Shown piece by piece: positions 6,641 to 15,342 of a stretch of 58,810 nt of DNA. The translations under genes were made by a program, and so were the position numbers. The notes beneath the pieces were generated by a model that was not told where the DNA came from, searched no databases, and saw nothing but the letters and a program-made list of their open reading frames with translations. Position 1 is the stretch's first letter; each line of letters begins with the position of its first letter. Source of the DNA: HGM04593 sp045661205 (GTDB lineage: Bacteria; Bacteroidota; Bacteroidia; Bacteroidales; Bacteroidaceae); contig JAZRFE010000015.1 of the NCBI GenBank assembly GCA_045661205.1, positions 1-58,810 on the forward strand, read 5' to 3'.

Positions 6641-7393
6641 ATGGACTCAGGAGTTATATTCAGCATCGAAGAGTTTGCAGTAAACGACGGCCCGGGAATC
6701 AGGACTACTGTTTTTCTGAAGGGCTGTCCTTTGCGATGTGCGTGGTGCCACAACCCCGAGGGATGGCTACCACGCCCCCAGCCATTGACCAAGCAAGGAA
6801 GAACAGAAATTTGCGGTTACGAGATTAGTGCCAAAGAGCTTGCAACAAAGCTGCGCAGAGACGAAGATATATTCAAGGAGAGCGGAGGCGGAGTAACATT
6901 CACAGGCGGCGAGCCTCTTATGCAGGCCGATTTTCTATGCAACATACTTGACGAGTTACAAGGCATACACCGAGCCGTTGAGACCAGCGGACACGCATCG
7001 GAGAGAACATTCGAGAGAGTATTGGGAAGGGTCGAGTTGATGCTTTTCGACGTAAAACTTGCCGACAGCGAAATGCACAAGAGATACACAGGCGTAGACA
7101 ACAAACTGATAAAATCCAACCTGAAGAGGCTGTGCGAGTCGGGAAAAGAGTTCGTTGCACGAATACCATTAATTCCCGGTGTTAATGACACTGTTGAAAA
7201 CATGCAGGCAACTGCCGAGCTGCTGCAAGGAGCCAAAGGGTTGCAACGTGTGGAGCTGCTAAGATACCACAAGACTGCCGGAGCGAAATACCCCATGGTG
7301 GGTATAGATTACACCCCGGGATTCGACGAAGACAAAGCTCCCGAGATACACGACACATTTACCGAAAGAAACATAAAGCTATTAATACTATGA
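6641..7393 (+). CDS. Glycyl-radical enzyme activase (radical SAM, PflA-like short form)
   Basis: A 250-aa radical-SAM protein that should install the glycyl radical on the enzyme encoded next. It begins with the activase signature DGPGIRTTVFLKGCPLRCAWC, where Cys29, Cys33 and Cys36 form the CxxxCxxC ligands for the 4Fe-4S cluster and SAM. The GGGVTFTGGEPL motif for SAM binding follows near residue 90. Unlike most activases of dehydratase-type glycyl radical enzymes it lacks the inserted ferredoxin-like domain, so it resembles PflA in size. Its end overlaps the next start by four bases (ATGA), giving tight coupling. Confidence 0.93.
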   Translation: MDSGVIFSIEEFAVNDGPGIRTTVFLKGCPLRCAWCHNPEGWLPRPQPLTKQGRTEICGYEISAKELATKLRRDEDIFKESGGGVTFTGGEPLMQADFLCNILDELQGIHRAVETSGHASERTFERVLGRVELMLFDVKLADSEMHKRYTGVDNKLIKSNLKRLCESGKEFVARIPLIPGVNDTVENMQATAELLQGAKGLQRVELLRYHKTAGAKYPMVGIDYTPGFDEDKAPEIHDTFTERNIKLLIL

Positions 7394-9459
7394 CACAAAG
7401 AATTGAAACACTACGCTCATTTATAAGAGCAGAGAAGCACCACGAGTTCAGGCACACGCCCGAAGAGCTTGGACTTGACAGCATGAATGAGAAATTCCGC
7501 GAAGAGGGAGTATCTCCGGTAACAAGAAGCGCGCGTATGCTCAAGGCGCTGCTCGAAGCCGAAACACCTATAATCATTGAGGGCGAAAGCATTGTTGCCA
7601 CACGCACTATCACCCGCATACCCTCTATTTTCACCGACGAAGAGTGGGAGGAGATTCGCAGTAAGCACACTCTGCACGAGCGCGGAACAGTTTCTAACCT
7701 CTCGGCCGACTACGAAGGCATCATTACCGATGGATTGGGCAAAAGAAAAGAAAGTATCGAGGTACGACTGCAAGACGAGACGCTGACAGCCGAGCAGACA
7801 GAGTTTCTTGTTGCAGCCAAAGAGAGCATCGAAGCCGTTCAGAGTTTCATTCTCAAATACCAGGCATGCGCTAAAAATGCAGGGCTTGACAACGTTGCCG
7901 AAGTGCTTGGTGCCATCCATTCAAACGGTGCTACAACGCTGCACGAAGCATTGCAATTACTTCGCATAGTGCATTTTGCATTGTGGGAGAGCGATTGCTA
8001 CCACAACACACTCGGCCGTTTCGACCAATATATTTACCCCTACTACAAAAGCGACATTGAGAAGGGCACTCTCACCGAGGAGCAGGCTTACGAGCTTATC
8101 ATGGAGTTCTTCCTTGCCTGCAACAAAGACAGCGACCTTTACGTGGGAATGCAGCAGGGCGACAACGGACAAAGCCTTGTTCTTGGCGGACGCGACGCAC
8201 AGGGCAACTGCCTGTTCAACGAAGTGTCGCGCATGTGTCTGAAGGCAAGCTACGAGCTTAACCTCATAGACCCCAAGATAAACCTCAGATGCGACGCGAA
8301 CACCCCATTGGAGGTGTACAAGTTGGGCGCGGAGCTTACAAAGAGAGGATTGGGTTTCCCGCAATACGACAACGACGATGTAGTAATTCCCGGACTTTTG
8401 AAACTCGGCTACACCGAAGAGGATGCACACAACTATGTTGTTGCTGCATGCTGGGAGTTCATCATCCCAAAAAACGGAATGGAGATACCCAACATCGACG
8501 CCCTTTCGTTTGCCGAAGTTGTGAGCAACGCAGTGAACAATCTGGGCAACTACGACAGCTATGAGAGTTTCTATGCCTACATTGTGGAGAAGATAAACGA
8601 GGAGTGTGAGCGAATAACCTCGGCACACGACAACCTGTACTTTGCGCCGGCACCATTCCTCTCGACCATCATGGGCGGAACAATAGAAAAGGCAAAAGAT
8701 ATTTCGGAGGGTGGAAACTCCAACAACTACGGTGTTCACGGAACAGGACTCTCCACAGCCGCCGACTCGCTTGCAGCTATCAAGAAATTCTATTTCGAGG
8801 AGAAATCGGTTACATTGGAAGAGCTTACCGACGCACTGAAAAACAATTTCGCAGGACACGAGCAGTTGCAAGAGCGTCTGAGAAACGAAGCACCCAAAAT
8901 GGGAGTAGACAACGACGAGGCCGACTCTATTGGTTGCGCGCTCTTGAACTCTTTTGCCGAGGGTCTGCGTGGCAAACACAACGAAAGAGGCGGAATATGG
9001 CGAGCAGGAACAGGAACTGCAATGTATTATATTTTCCACGCCAAAGACCTCCCCGCCACCCCCGACGGCAGAAATGCCGGCGAGGTTCTTCCCGCCAACT
9101 TCACCCCCAGCATGTTCCTTAAGCAGAAAGGGCCTGTATCGGTGATGCGTTCATTCTCGAAGCCCAACCTGCAAGATGCTATTAACGGAGGCCCCCTTAC
9201 GATAGAATTGGACGAAAGTATCTTCCGCAACGACGAGACAGTTGAAAAGTTGGCAATGCTCATACGCTCATATATACGCATGGGAGGCCATCAGTTGCAG
9301 CTCAACACGCTGAACAGAGAGAAGCTGCTCGACGCAAAGGCACACCCCGAACTGCACAAGAACCTGATTGTACGTGTGTGGGGATGGAGCGGATATTTCG
9401 TTGAACTTGACGAGTGCTATCAGGACCACATCATTGAACGAATAAAATACAAAATATAA
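7390..9459 (+). CDS. Divergent glycyl radical enzyme, substrate unknown (PFL-like family)
   Basis: A 689-aa oxygen-sensitive enzyme of the pyruvate formate-lyase superfamily. The radical loop near the C-terminus is VRVWGWSGYF with the radical-bearing Gly665, instead of the common RVSGY/RVAGY. The thiyl site is VVAACWEFII with Cys354 and Glu356. One catalytic Cys followed by x-Glu is the pattern of dehydratases, lyases and decarboxylases of the family. PFL proper uses adjacent Cys-Cys, so this is not a pyruvate formate-lyase. The tryptophan between Cys and Glu and the extra aromatic residues in the radical loop are unusual to me. Length is shorter than the roughly 760-850 aa of known members. 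It is followed after 31 bp by arabinofuranosidase genes, hinting at a carbohydrate-linked substrate. Confidence 0.92.
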   Translation: MTQRIETLRSFIRAEKHHEFRHTPEELGLDSMNEKFREEGVSPVTRSARMLKALLEAETPIIIEGESIVATRTITRIPSIFTDEEWEEIRSKHTLHERGTVSNLSADYEGIITDGLGKRKESIEVRLQDETLTAEQTEFLVAAKESIEAVQSFILKYQACAKNAGLDNVAEVLGAIHSNGATTLHEALQLLRIVHFALWESDCYHNTLGRFDQYIYPYYKSDIEKGTLTEEQAYELIMEFFLACNKDSDLYVGMQQGDNGQSLVLGGRDAQGNCLFNEVSRMCLKASYELNLIDPKINLRCDANTPLEVYKLGAELTKRGLGFPQYDNDDVVIPGLLKLGYTEEDAHNYVVAACWEFIIPKNGMEIPNIDALSFAEVVSNAVNNLGNYDSYESFYAYIVEKINEECERITSAHDNLYFAPAPFLSTIMGGTIEKAKDISEGGNSNNYGVHGTGLSTAADSLAAIKKFYFEEKSVTLEELTDALKNNFAGHEQLQERLRNEAPKMGVDNDEADSIGCALLNSFAEGLRGKHNERGGIWRAGTGTAMYYIFHAKDLPATPDGRNAGEVLPANFTPSMFLKQKGPVSVMRSFSKPNLQDAINGGPLTIELDESIFRNDETVEKLAMLIRSYIRMGGHQLQLNTLNREKLLDAKAHPELHKNLIVRVWGWSGYFVELDECYQDHIIERIKYKI

Positions 9460-9490
9460 TACAAGGATACATACAAAATCACAAACAGTC

Positions 9491-11923
9491 ATGTTACATA
9501 TTAAGAAACTTATATACGCTGCGGCACTCTCAATGGCCCCCGCCCTTATGTTTGCCCAGAGCGAGGAGGTGCTTGTAAAGGTAGATGCAGGAAAGGTGGA
9601 GCAAAATATAACCCCTTACCTCTACGGCTCGTGCATCGAGGATGTAAACCACGAGATTTACGGCGGTCTTTACGACCAAAAGATTTTCGGCGAGAGCTTT
9701 GAAGAGCCTGCTCCCAACCCCATATTCGACCATTTCGATGTGTACGACGGCAAATGGAGCGTCGATGGCAACACAATATTTTCACTTGCACATGGCGGAG
9801 CCAAACTTGTAAGCAAAGAGGCTGTTGCCGAGGGCACTGTTGAGGTCGATATTAAGTACAATAAGCAAGGCAGCGGTTCGGGCAATGCAGGTTTGTTGCT
9901 GTGCGTGTCGCGTCCGCGTGTAGGTGCCGACAACTTTTATGGCTACGAAATAAGCCTCGCCAACGACGGCAAAAAGGTGGTTGTGGGCAAGCACAAGAAT
10001 AATTGGTCACACATTGTAGATGTGCCTGTAAGTTGCACACCCACCGAGTGGAACAACCTTAAAGCGACAATAGGAAACGGCGAGGTGAAAATATTCCTGA
10101 ACAACAAGGGAGTGTGCGTGTTTCATCTCTCCGACGCCGACCTGCTCAGTGGCAGCGTAGCTCTGCGCGTGTGGCACACAGACACCCACTTCGGCAACCT
10201 AAAGATAGACGGAAAAAACCTTTCGCTTGCAGCAAAGACTCCCGAGCAGGTGAGCATGCAATGGGATGCAGCCCTGAAGGGCGACGCAAAGGGTAACTAT
10301 ATCCTCAACAGCGACGATGCTTACAACGGCAGCAATTCGCAGACGATAGAATTTGTTTCGGGTAAGGGTGCAGTGGGCATTGCCAACGCCAGCCTAAACC
10401 GTTGGGGAATAGCTGTGCGCAAAGGACAAAAGTTCCAAGGCCGTTTCTATGCAAAGAACATCTCGTGCAAAGGAAAAGCATTTGTAGTGCTCGAGAGTGC
10501 CGACGGTAAAAAGGAGTATGCTCGTTGCCGCATCAACGGCTTGTCGAAAAGCTGGAAACGCCACGCATTCACGCTAACCTCGAATGCCGACGACGACAAG
10601 GCTCGCATGGCAATATACATTGATGCCGAAGGAGCTGTAAAAATAGACCAGGTGACGCTGATGACTACGGGCAAAGACCGTTTCAAAGGGCTACCCTACC
10701 GCAACGACATTTCACAGGCAATGGTGGAGCAGGGACTCACATTCCTGCGCTACGGTGGCACCATGATTAACGCCTACGAGTATCGTTTCAAAAAGATGAT
10801 TGGCGACCCCGACAAACGCCCGCCTTACAGAGGCCACTGGTATAAATACTCGACCAACGGATTCGGAATAGAGGATTTTCTTAAGTTCTGCGAGGCGGCA
10901 GGCTTCACCCCCTCGTTTGCGATGAACATTTTCGAGACACCCGAAGATGCGGCCGACATGATTGAGTACCTCAACGGCTCGACAAAGACCAAATGGGGCA
11001 AGATACGTGCCAAGAACGGACACCCGAAACCCTATGGAGTGAAGTACATAGGCATAGGCAACGAAGAGGTTATGTACTCGGGCGACGACTCGGCAACATA
11101 CGACGAATATATTGAGCGTTTCAACATTCTGCACGATGCCATCAAGAGCAAAGACCCGTCGGTAAAACTTGTCATCACAGCATGGTGGCGCCCCGAGTCG
11201 CCCAACAGCGAGAGACTGTTCAAGGCACTTGACGGAAAGGCCGACTATTGGGACTATCATCCGTTAGCCGACGCATTGACAGCAGGACAGGAGGTAGAGA
11301 AAGAACTTCGCACGATGAAAGAGCTGTTCCACAAGTGGAACCCCAACACCACCATGAAGTGTGCCATCTTCGAGGAGAACGGCTGGACACACAACATGCA
11401 GCGCACATTGGGACACGTAACCTTGCAGAACGCAGTAAGACGCATGGGCGACTTTGTGCTCACCTCGTGCGCTGCAAACGCACTGCAACCCTACAAGCAG
11501 AATGACAACGGTTGGGATCAGGGACAGATATTCTTTACCCCCTCGCAAGTGTGGGGAATGCCCCCCTACTATGCTCAGCAGATGGCAGCCGAGAACCATT
11601 TGCCACTATTGGTAAGTTCGGCAGTAGAGGGCAGCAAACCTCGCTTGGATGTTACCGCCACACGCAGTGAAGATGGCAAAAAGATGGTGCTTCACATTGC
11701 AAACATCGAGGGAAAGAGCGTAAAGGCCAAGTTCGACATCAGCGGTTTCGGCAAGGTGGAGACAGCGCAGACTATTACCCTCACCGCACCGTTGAAAGAT
11801 GCGAACACCCCCGAGAACCCCACAAAGATTATCCCTGTAAAGAAGAACATAGAGAGCACAGGCGACCTTACATGCGACATCCCGAGCTACTCATACACAG
11901 TGCTTGTGCTGTCCAAACAGTAA
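9491..11923 (+). CDS. Secreted GH51 alpha-L-arabinofuranosidase
   Basis: An 810-aa exported glycosidase with a signal peptide ending near AQ23. The GH51 N-terminal motif YGSCIEDVNHEIYGGLYD lies around residue 45. An inserted LamG/laminin-like jelly-roll domain covers about residues 75-240, and a second beta-rich segment continues to about 400. The catalytic barrel follows, with IGNEE (acid/base Glu525) and AIFEENGW (nucleophile Glu628 or Glu629). It should release arabinose from arabinan or arabinoxylan side chains in the periplasm or at the surface. It lies 31 bp after the glycyl radical enzyme and is likely co-transcribed. No SusC/SusD pair is nearby, so this is not a standard polysaccharide-utilisation locus. 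Confidence 0.9.
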   Translation: MLHIKKLIYAAALSMAPALMFAQSEEVLVKVDAGKVEQNITPYLYGSCIEDVNHEIYGGLYDQKIFGESFEEPAPNPIFDHFDVYDGKWSVDGNTIFSLAHGGAKLVSKEAVAEGTVEVDIKYNKQGSGSGNAGLLLCVSRPRVGADNFYGYEISLANDGKKVVVGKHKNNWSHIVDVPVSCTPTEWNNLKATIGNGEVKIFLNNKGVCVFHLSDADLLSGSVALRVWHTDTHFGNLKIDGKNLSLAAKTPEQVSMQWDAALKGDAKGNYILNSDDAYNGSNSQTIEFVSGKGAVGIANASLNRWGIAVRKGQKFQGRFYAKNISCKGKAFVVLESADGKKEYARCRINGLSKSWKRHAFTLTSNADDDKARMAIYIDAEGAVKIDQVTLMTTGKDRFKGLPYRNDISQAMVEQGLTFLRYGGTMINAYEYRFKKMIGDPDKRPPYRGHWYKYSTNGFGIEDFLKFCEAAGFTPSFAMNIFETPEDAADMIEYLNGSTKTKWGKIRAKNGHPKPYGVKYIGIGNEEVMYSGDDSATYDEYIERFNILHDAIKSKDPSVKLVITAWWRPESPNSERLFKALDGKADYWDYHPLADALTAGQEVEKELRTMKELFHKWNPNTTMKCAIFEENGWTHNMQRTLGHVTLQNAVRRMGDFVLTSCAANALQPYKQNDNGWDQGQIFFTPSQVWGMPPYYAQQMAAENHLPLLVSSAVEGSKPRLDVTATRSEDGKKMVLHIANIEGKSVKAKFDISGFGKVETAQTITLTAPLKDANTPENPTKIIPVKKNIESTGDLTCDIPSYSYTVLVLSKQ

Positions 11924-11954
11924 GATTAACAGTGTGACAACAGTCCCTGAACGT

Positions 11955-12968
11955 ATGTACAGACAACTGATAGCAACAGCGATTCTCATTCTGGGCATGG
12001 CGGTGCCGGCAATGGCACAAGAAACATATACTAACCCTGTGTTCGGTGCCGACTTTCCCGACCCCAGTGTGCAACGCAGCCCCGACGGTTGGTTCTATGC
12101 CTATGCCACAGGCCCCAACTGTCTGAAGAGCAAAGACCTTGTGCATTGGCAGAGAGTGAGCCGTGTCATCAACCGCCCCACATGGAACGACACTGTTTCG
12201 GTAAACTCCGACGGAAAGAGAAGAAACGTTTATTACAGTTTCTGGGCATGCGACGTAAGCCGCATAAAAGATAAATATGTAATGTACTACGCCTGCGCCT
12301 TGTGGGGCAACCACACAAGGACAGGCATAGGAGTAGCCACAGGAAACTCGCTCGACAAATTCGAGGACAACGGAAAAATGTTCCGCAGCACAGAGATAGG
12401 GGTAAATAACAGCATAGACCCCGTCTATTGGAAGGAGAAAAGAAAGAAATACCTTGCATGGGGCAGTTTCCACGGCATATACATTGCCGAGCTTGCCAAG
12501 GATGGACTGAGCCTGAAAGAGCCGTCGGCAAAGATAAGAATTGCCGGCACAGCTTTCGAGGGAGCAATGATACATAAACGTGACAAATACTATTATCTCT
12601 TTTGCAGCGTAGGCAGTTGTTGCGAGGGTGTGAACAGCACCTACCACACAGTGGTGGGAAGAAGCAAGAGCCTGCATGGTCCCTACTTGAGCAAGAGCGG
12701 CGGCAAAATGCTCGACAACCACTACACCACCGTCATCCGCGCCAACAGTCGTTGGAAAGGGCCGGGGCACAACAGCGAGATTATCACCGACGACAACGGC
12801 GACGATTGGCTGCTCTATCATGCAGTAGACAGCGAGTCACCGGGAGAAGGGCGCATGATGCTGCTCGACAAGATTATATGGAGCGACGACGGTTGGCCTA
12901 CGGTGAACGACGGAACGCCCTCGACAACACCACAAGCGGTGCCGGTGTTCAAAAATGAGTCCCTTTGA
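11955..12968 (+). CDS. Secreted GH43-family glycosidase (arabinanase/arabinofuranosidase-like)
   Basis: A 337-aa five-bladed beta-propeller glycosidase with a signal peptide ending near AMAQ. The GH43 triad is visible: Asp in ADFPDPSV (general base, near residue 35), Asp in NNSIDPVYW (pKa modulator), and Glu in AFEGAMI (general acid). These enzymes act on arabinan, arabinoxylan or related beta-xylosides; the exact substrate cannot be read. I chose the ATG at 11955 because the upstream in-frame start at 11904 lies inside the GH51 gene and would spoil the signal peptide. It is the last gene of the apparent four-gene operon. Confidence 0.88.
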   Translation: MYRQLIATAILILGMAVPAMAQETYTNPVFGADFPDPSVQRSPDGWFYAYATGPNCLKSKDLVHWQRVSRVINRPTWNDTVSVNSDGKRRNVYYSFWACDVSRIKDKYVMYYACALWGNHTRTGIGVATGNSLDKFEDNGKMFRSTEIGVNNSIDPVYWKEKRKKYLAWGSFHGIYIAELAKDGLSLKEPSAKIRIAGTAFEGAMIHKRDKYYYLFCSVGSCCEGVNSTYHTVVGRSKSLHGPYLSKSGGKMLDNHYTTVIRANSRWKGPGHNSEIITDDNGDDWLLYHAVDSESPGEGRMMLLDKIIWSDDGWPTVNDGTPSTTPQAVPVFKNESL

Positions 12969-13030
12969 TGAACTTGCCAAACTATTAAACCACCAAACCC
13001 ATAGCAATGAGTTATGAGCAAGGTGTTTTT

Positions 13031-13077
13031 TTTACTCTGCCACGAAACGATATTTTTGCATTTCGTGGCAGAGTAAA
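13031..13077. repeat. 17-bp perfect inverted repeat enclosing TATTTTTG
   Basis: TTTACTCTGCCACGAAA (13031-13047) and its exact complement TTTCGTGGCAGAGTAAA (13061-13077) flank a 13-bp loop containing TATTTTTG (13051-13058), the phylum's -7 consensus. It lies between the GH43 stop and the promoter of the truncated nucleotidase gene. It may be a terminator, a regulatory dyad or a small mobile relic. Confidence 0.7.
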
Positions 13078-13088
13078 CACAAATAAAC

Positions 13089-13118
13089 TTGCCACAAAAT
13101 AAACTTTTCATATATTTG
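13089..13118 (+). promoter_or_regulatory. Promoter TTG-N19-TATATTTG of the nucleotidase pseudogene
   Basis: TTG (13089-13091) and TATATTTG (13111-13118) are spaced 19 bp, an almost ideal Bacteroidetes promoter. It sits 24 bp before the original start codon at 13143, so the control region of the broken gene is still intact. Confidence 0.65.
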
Positions 13119-13142
13119 TGCATAACTAAAATTAATCTACCC

Positions 13143-14416
13143 ATGTATATTAAAAATGTTTTATTATTAACTATGTTTGTGCCAACTTTAAGAATATACA
13201 AACTGACACCTATCCCTACCCCGCCTATCACATGGTTAGTTATGGAAAAGTGGATGTAGCATATATCGGCTTTACAACGACAACAAGCGGCACAATTAGC
13301 AGCCTAAGTGATGAACAAGGTAACCCGCTTTATAGCTTTATGCGTGAGGACTTTTATCAAAATGCCCAATATTTTATTGATGAAGCCCGCAAAAATGGAG
13401 CCGATTATGTCATTGCTCTCGCTCATTTGGGCGATAGTGATAAAAGTGGAGGTCATTCTAGCTCTACTAACTTAATCATCAACACTTCGGGCTTGGATGC
13501 AGTAATCGATGGTCACGACCATCACGTTATCGAAGAACTATTTGTGAACAACAAAGACGGCAAGCCTGTTTTATTAACTTCCTCCGGCGCAAATTTCCAA
13601 TATATTGGTCAACTAACTATCAACACCGATGGAACTATACATTCTTCGCTTACAGATATAGTTAATGGTAAGGTTCCCGCCGATAATAAAGCGCAAGAAT
13701 TTATCAATCGCTTGAAAGAAGATATTGGAAGTCAGGGCAATTTCGTCATTGGAAATAGCGAAGTAGACCTTACTATTTATAATGCCGATGGAACACGCAT
13801 AGTCCGCAACCAGGAATCGAACCTAGGTGATTTCTGCGCAGATGCTTTGCGTGTTTTCACTGATGCCGATATCGCATTGGTTAATGGCGGTGCTATCCGT
13901 ACCAAAATAAATCGTGGCAGCATTCTATTCAACGACCTCTACAACATAATGCCTTTTGGCGATATGATTGCTACGGGAAGTATTACCGGACAACAATTGC
14001 TTGATGTGTTGGAGTTTTCAGTTTCTTCTTTACCAGCCGAATCCGGTGCTTTCATGCAAGTTAGCGGTTTGCGCTTTCAGGTTGATTCTTCCATTCCATC
14101 TCCTGTGGTGAAAGATTCGGGAACATCGTTATTCTCGTATGTGAGAGAGGGAAATCGTCGTGTCTCTAATGTAGAAGTATTGGATAAACAAAGTGGAGAG
14201 TACAAAGAGATAGAATTATCGTCCAATTATATAATGGCCACTTTGGATTACCTAATCCTCGAACAAGGCGGTTCTGGCATATTTAATCAGGTAAAACCAA
14301 TTTCAACTTATTGGGGAGCAGATATAGAAATTCTACGTCATTACCTTGAATATAGTCTTGGTGGTTGCGTAGGCGTTGAGTATAGTGAGCCTCAAGGACG
14401 TATTATGTTCAAATAA
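13143..14416 (+). pseudogene. 5'-nucleotidase/UshA-like gene with catalytic N-terminus deleted
   Basis: The ATG at 13143 opens a signal-peptide-like start (MYIKNVLLLTMF). Within about 30 bases, homology jumps in another frame to CANFKNIQTDTYP, a region normally about 100 residues or more into UshA-type nucleotidases. The rest is well preserved: DAVIDGHDHHV (last metallophosphatase motif), then the C-terminal nucleotidase domain with NLGDFCADALR, VNGGAIRT and NIMPFGD. The missing part holds the first metal ligands, so the product cannot be a normal phosphoesterase. An ATG at 13232 could still give a 394-aa fragment. Cause: an internal deletion plus frameshift, judged from sequence alone. Confidence 0.8.
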
Positions 14417-14450
14417 ATATATGTAATTATTCTATAAGGAAAAACTATAT

Positions 14451-14480
14451 GGGGTGTACTTTGGGTGCATCCCTTTTTTT
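14451..14480 (+). terminator. Terminator of the nucleotidase pseudogene
   Basis: GGGGTGTAC pairs with GTGCATCCC (two G-U pairs) across a short loop and is followed by seven T residues. It lies 35 bp beyond the stop at 14416. Confidence 0.7.
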
Positions 14481-14703
14481 GAATCAGAACGATAGACAGT
14501 CGTATGTCTGTAAAATTTTCTCTTGTTTTAATTCAAAATGATATATAGCAATGCTTAGCTTGCTCTTTTTTCGCAGAATTTTGTTTTCAGAGTTGAAAGC
14601 AAATGTTTTATAACTATTATTTAGCGGTAAACAAAAGTTTCAAATTAGCTATAAAACAGCCTGTTCTTGACATCTTGCGCGGTTCGGAAATCTCAAAATG
14701 CAC

Positions 14704-14751
14704 AAAAAAAAGAAAGCGCTAACTGCTTGTTCTTGTTGCAATTAACGCTTT
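14704..14751 (-). terminator. Terminator of left tRNA(CAT)
   Basis: Read on the minus strand, AAAGCGTTAATTGC and GCAGTTAGCGCTTT form a long stem followed by CTTTTTTTT, just downstream of the tRNA 3' end. Confidence 0.75.
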
Positions 14752-14760
14752 TCTAACTTG

Positions 14761-14834
14761 TGGGCCATCTAGGGCTTGAACCTAGGACCTCCAGATTATG
14801 AGTCTGTTGCTCTAACCAACTGAGCTAAAAGCCC
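14761..14834 (-). tRNA. tRNA with anticodon CAT (Met or lysidine-Ile), left copy
   Basis: The 74-nt cloverleaf begins GGGCTTTTAGCTCAGTTGG, has the anticodon loop CTCATAA and T-loop TTCAAGC, and ends GGCCCA with no encoded CCA. Two stem mismatches are visible, U6-U67 in the acceptor and A27-G43 in the anticodon stem. Both also occur in the copy at 19306. No promoter lies at the usual distance; the nearest TAAATTTG (minus strand, 14915-14922) is 80 bp upstream. CAT may denote elongator Met or Ile2 modified by TilS; I cannot decide. Confidence 0.9.
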
Positions 14835-15057
14835 TTAAAGCATTTATGCTTACCAATTAATTCTCTCGTAAATTATCTACCGGTAAACTACCGGTAAACA
14901 TTTCTTTGATTGCAAATTTACACAATGCGTATGTTTCCTGCAACTCTAGACAGCGATAAATCACTGCGCGGCTGAATCTTTTTTAAGCGTTTCGACTTAC
15001 CGTATATCGTGGTATTTTACAGCTCGGCTGACACCTAAATTTTAAACAGATATAAAT
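14835..15057. other. Non-coding DNA with repeated CGGTAAAC motifs
   Basis: No gene is seen. CTACCGGTAAACTACCGGTAAACA (two adjacent copies of CGGTAAAC at 14881-14888 and 14892-14899) is the main feature. Single copies occur at 14625-14632 and 19160-19167, both near the tRNA repeats. They resemble arm-type sites of a tyrosine integrase. Confidence 0.4.
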
Positions 15058-15288
15058 ATGGGAATTTTTATAATTATAGTAGTAGTGGTTTTTCTTATTG
15101 GATTTATAAGTAGATATAAGGAAGACGGTACTGCAAAAGACGGAGCAGAAGGTGGTATTGGCTGTCTAATAGGTTTGTTTATCCTTGCCTTAATAATCTT
15201 TATGCTAATTGGAGGCGTAAAAACGTGCGTAGACCCTAGTGAAGGTTATAGAAGACAAGTAGAGGATGCTTATAATCTGTATGATTAA
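15058..15288 (+). CDS. Small two-helix membrane protein, unknown
   Basis: A 76-aa protein with one hydrophobic helix at residues 2-18 and another at about 39-57, separated by a polar loop rich in Gly, Glu and Asp. The tail is short and acidic (ending NLYD). It has no recognisable family or catalytic motif. It lies alone within the tRNA-bounded segment and is convergent with the methyltransferase operon across a shared terminator. Confidence 0.6.
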   Translation: MGIFIIIVVVVFLIGFISRYKEDGTAKDGAEGGIGCLIGLFILALIIFMLIGGVKTCVDPSEGYRRQVEDAYNLYD

Positions 15289-15301
15289 GTATTATATATT
15301 G

Positions 15302-15342
15302 AATAAAGCCTGTCCAGATTTTGGGCAGGCTTTATTTGTTAT
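15302..15342. terminator. Bidirectional terminator
   Basis: AATAAAGCCTG (15302-15312) and CAGGCTTTATT (15326-15336) form a stable hairpin with A and T runs on either side, between two convergent genes. Confidence 0.75.

Larger units (their letters stand above)
14483..14834. repeat. Left copy of direct repeat (tRNA, terminator and diverged flank)
   Basis: The block 14704-14834 (poly-A, terminator hairpin, tRNA) is almost identical to 19251-19379. Identity ends exactly at the 5' end of the tRNA. Further out, 14483-14516 (GAACGATAGACAGTCGTATG and onward) is similar to 19035-19068, and the interval between is diverged but still recognisable. Together these look like the two ends of inserted DNA at a tRNA gene. 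Confidence 0.65.

Noticed and set aside
7957..9039. 360-codon open frame antisense to the glycyl radical enzyme
   Set aside because: The plus strand encodes an intact enzyme; the antisense frame has no recognisable feature.
7390..9459. Annotation as pyruvate formate-lyase
   Set aside because: PFL needs two adjacent catalytic cysteines; this protein has a single Cys followed by Trp-Glu.
13031..13077. Invertible promoter (phase-variable switch)
   Set aside because: Inverted arms are 17 bp but the segment between is only 13 bp, far shorter than known Bacteroides invertible promoters, and no invertase is nearby.
14881..14900. Start of a CRISPR array
   Set aside because: Only two adjacent 11-bp units without spacers, and no cas genes.
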